The notes under the pieces: generated by a model
What the model saw: only the letters and a program-made list of their open reading frames with translations
What the model was told of the DNA's origin: nothing
Databases searched by the model: none
DNA from: Pseudomonas azotoformans
GTDB lineage: Bacteria > Pseudomonadota > Gammaproteobacteria > Pseudomonadales > Pseudomonadaceae
Direction: 5' to 3'
DNA: 64,000 nt
Assembly: GCF_900103345.1 (NCBI RefSeq)
Contig: NZ_LT629702.1
Coordinates: 1,240,001-1,304,000 of the forward strand
In this document: positions 61,864 through 64,000 of the stretch, in pieces
Layout: the number at the start of each line of letters is the position of its first letter
Position numbering within the stretch: position 1 is the stretch's first letter
Translations under genes and position numbers: made by a program

Positions 61864-64000
61864 TTACACCTTATGGGGCGCAGCGGCATCGGCAGCATCT
61901 GCTGCGGCGAGTTCACGGGCACGGGGGGTAATGGCCGCCGTACGGTGGTCGACGGCGATGAACGAATACATGGTCGGCAGCACCAGCAAGGTGAAGAGGG
62001 TGCCTACCAGCATGCCCACCACAATCACCAGCCCGAGGTCGTAACGGCTGTGGGCACCGGCACCGCTTGCGAACAACAAGGGAACCAGGCCGGCGACCAT
62101 GGCCGCCGTGGTCATCAAGATCGGCCGCAGGCGCATTTTGGCGGAGTGCAAGATCGCGTCGCGACGATCCAGCCCTTGCCTGACTTGCATCTCATTGGCG
62201 AATTCCACCATCAGAATGCCGTGCTTGCTGATCAGGCCAATAAGCGTCACGAGGCCGATTTGCGTGTAGATATTGATGGTGGCCATGCCCAGCGCGAGTG
62301 GAATCAATGCTCCGCAAATCGACATTGGCACGCTGATCAGGATGATCAACGGGTCGCGCAGGCTTTCGTACTGGGCAGCGAGCACCAGGTAAATCACGAT
62401 GATCGCGAACAGGAACGCCATGACCAATGCACCACTTTCCTGGTGGTACTGCCGCGCATCCGAGAGCCAGTCGTAGCTGAAACCAGGAGGCAGTTGTTTG
62501 GCTTGGGCCTCCAGAAACGTGACGGCATCCCCCATGGCGACCCCGGGGGTGGGGATTGCCTGGAAGATCGCCGAGTTGAGCTGGTTGAACTGGGTCAGTT
62601 GATTGGGTTCGACACCCGTCGATACGCTGACCAGATTGGACAGGGGCACCTGGCCTCCGCTGGCGCTGCTCACATAAAAACGTGCCAGTGCCTCCGGCGT
62701 CAGGCGCTCGCCACGCAGGCTCTGCGGGATCACGTCATACGAGCGCCCATCCATGGCAAACCGGTTGACGTAGTTTTCACCCACCAGCACCGCCAGGGTG
62801 TCACCCAGGTCTTTCATGGTCACACCCAGGCTGTTGGCCTTGGTACGGTCGACATTGATCTTGATCACCGAGTTGTTGTAGTCCAGGTCACTGTCGACCA
62901 CCATGAACAAACCGCTTTTACGTGCGGCGTCTTTCAGGGCTTCCATGGCCTCATAGACCACGCTGTAGTCCGCAGCACTCTTGATCACCATCTGTACTGG
63001 CAGGCCGCCGGTAGAGCCGGGCAGCGAAGGCAATTGAAAGGCAAACACGTTGCTGCCTTCTATGCCGTTGGCGCGGTTCTGCATGTCGCCCTGGATCTGG
63101 TCGGCGTTGCGTTCACGCTGTTCCCAGTCGACAAAGTTAACCCCGCCAATGCTGTTGGAGACCCCATTGCTGCCATTGATCAGCCATAGGTTGCTTTGCT
63201 CGGGCAGGGTCACCATGACCTCGTTCCATTGCTTGCCGAATTTCTCGACGTAGTCGATGTTCGCATTCTGCGGCGACTTGATTGCGGTCAACACGGTGGA
63301 CTGGTCCTCAGTAGGCGCCAGCTCGGTTTGGGCGCGGCTGTACAGCCACGGCACACTGACCAGTACGACGACCGCAATGGAGCAAGTGATCCAGCGGTGA
63401 TGCAGCGACACGTCCAGCACCCGGCCATAACCCTGTCCCAGGCGCTGGAAGAAACCTTCGGCCTTACGCGCCATCCAGCCTTCGTTCATCTGGCTGTTGA
63501 GCAGTAGAGAACTCATCACCGGTGACAAGGTCAGCGCGATGATGCCCGAGACCACGACCGAACCTGCCAGGGTGAAGGCGAACTCCTTGAACAGCGAACC
63601 TGTCAGCCCGCCCATCAAGCCGATGGGCGCATACACCGCCGCCAGTGTCAGGGTCATGGCGATCACCGGGGCGGCCACCTCGCGGGCACCCAGCAGCGCC
63701 GCGTAAGTAGGTGACTTGCCTTCTTCGATATGGCGGTGCACGTTCTCTACGACGATGATCGCGTCATCCACGACCAAGCCGATAGCCAACACCATCGCCA
63801 GCAAGGTCAACAAGTTGATGCTGAACCCGAATAGCGACATGAAGGCCGCCGCACCGAGCATGGACAGCGGTATGGTGACCACCGGGATGATCACGGCACG
63901 CGCCGAGCCCAGGCTGAGGAAAATCACCAACACCACAATGGCAATGGCTTCGCCCAGTGTGCCGACGACCTCATCGATCGATGCGCTGATAAAGCGCGCC
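61864..64000 (-). CDS. RND efflux pump inner-membrane transporter (partial, 5' end outside window)
   Basis: The open frame runs without a stop from 61864 to the window edge, giving the C-terminal about 711 residues of a protein that normally has about 1040. It shows the HAE1-family marks: the TM4 proton-relay motif GLVVDDAIIVVENV, the TM segment MTLTLAAVYAPIGLMGG, the second porter/docking half (QTELAPTEDQSTVLTAIKSP), and a second TM bundle with LIGLISKHGILMVEFANE. Together with the OprM-like gene downstream it forms a multidrug-type tripartite pump of the MexK/MdtC-like group. The substrate is not readable. A GTG at 63936 is internal, not a start, because coding continues upstream (SIDEVVGTLGEAIAIV). 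Confidence 0.93.
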   Translation of the reverse strand, partial: ARFISASIDEVVGTLGEAIAIVVLVIFLSLGSARAVIIPVVTIPLSMLGAAAFMSLFGFSINLLTLLAMVLAIGLVVDDAIIVVENVHRHIEEGKSPTYAALLGAREVAAPVIAMTLTLAAVYAPIGLMGGLTGSLFKEFAFTLAGSVVVSGIIALTLSPVMSSLLLNSQMNEGWMARKAEGFFQRLGQGYGRVLDVSLHHRWITCSIAVVVLVSVPWLYSRAQTELAPTEDQSTVLTAIKSPQNANIDYVEKFGKQWNEVMVTLPEQSNLWLINGSNGVSNSIGGVNFVDWEQRERNADQIQGDMQNRANGIEGSNVFAFQLPSLPGSTGGLPVQMVIKSAADYSVVYEAMEALKDAARKSGLFMVVDSDLDYNNSVIKINVDRTKANSLGVTMKDLGDTLAVLVGENYVNRFAMDGRSYDVIPQSLRGERLTPEALARFYVSSASGGQVPLSNLVSVSTGVEPNQLTQFNQLNSAIFQAIPTPGVAMGDAVTFLEAQAKQLPPGFSYDWLSDARQYHQESGALVMAFLFAIIVIYLVLAAQYESLRDPLIILISVPMSICGALIPLALGMATINIYTQIGLVTLIGLISKHGILMVEFANEMQVRQGLDRRDAILHSAKMRLRPILMTTAAMVAGLVPLLFASGAGAHSRYDLGLVIVVGMLVGTLFTLLVLPTMYSFIAVDHRTAAITPRARELAAADAADAAAPHKV

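Overview
The window looks like chromosomal DNA of a fluorescent Pseudomonas (P. fluorescens group). Coding DNA is GC-rich, the intergenic REP/REPIN sequences are of the common pseudomonad type (core TGTAGGAGCGAGCTTG), and the protein families fit: a PchR-like AraC regulator, FyuA-type receptors, CdiB/CdiA two-partner secretion, Cup-type fimbriae with Rcs/Roc-like regulators, and NodT/RND efflux. The species cannot be fixed from the sequence alone.

1 to about 23.0 kb is an iron/siderophore locus. On the minus strand, two large NRPS genes and the start of an ABC exporter/importer half-transporter form a tightly overlapping operon. The assembly line reads ArCP-Cy-A-PCP-Cy-A-PCP // TubC dock-Cy-A(MT)-PCP-TE. 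It would join an aryl acid to three heterocyclising residues, the last one methylated. Two adenylation domains carry the textbook cysteine code; the first carries an atypical code between the cysteine and threonine signatures. On the plus strand are an ABC-2 ATPase, a permease fused to a degenerate M1-peptidase-like domain, and a FyuA-like TonB receptor. A second paralogous receptor and a PchR-like activator are divergent across a Fur-box-like site. Between the two receptors sits a REPIN-RAYT-REPIN unit.

23.1 to 37.2 kb is a contact-dependent inhibition locus: a sigma70-like promoter, cdiB, a 3444-residue cdiA ending in an AHH (HNH/EndoVII-like) motif, a candidate immunity gene, then a frameshifted orphan toxin tail with its own candidate immunity gene, a terminator and a lipoprotein gene. 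The toxin/immunity end is visibly AT-richer than the rest. A 25-bp perfect inverted repeat lies between convergent genes at 37.5 kb.

37.5 to 45.4 kb holds a coiled-coil protein of unknown function, a GldA/GldF/GldG-like ABC operon, and an SDR dehydrogenase, AraC regulator and aldehyde dehydrogenase group.

45.4 to 60.3 kb is a chaperone-usher fimbrial system with its control genes: major subunit, intra-operon terminator, chaperone, usher, a decayed tip-subunit gene, a NarL/RcsB-type response regulator, a BvgS-like hybrid kinase, a stand-alone EAL phosphodiesterase, an RcsC-like hybrid kinase, and an intact two-domain tip subunit placed beyond the regulators. A palindromic 16-mer occurs upstream of the fimbrial operon and upstream of the RcsC-like kinase, with the same spacing to a possible -10 element. 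It is a good candidate operator for the response regulator.

60.4 to 64.0 kb carries an outer-membrane efflux lipoprotein and the 3' part of an RND pump gene that runs off the window.
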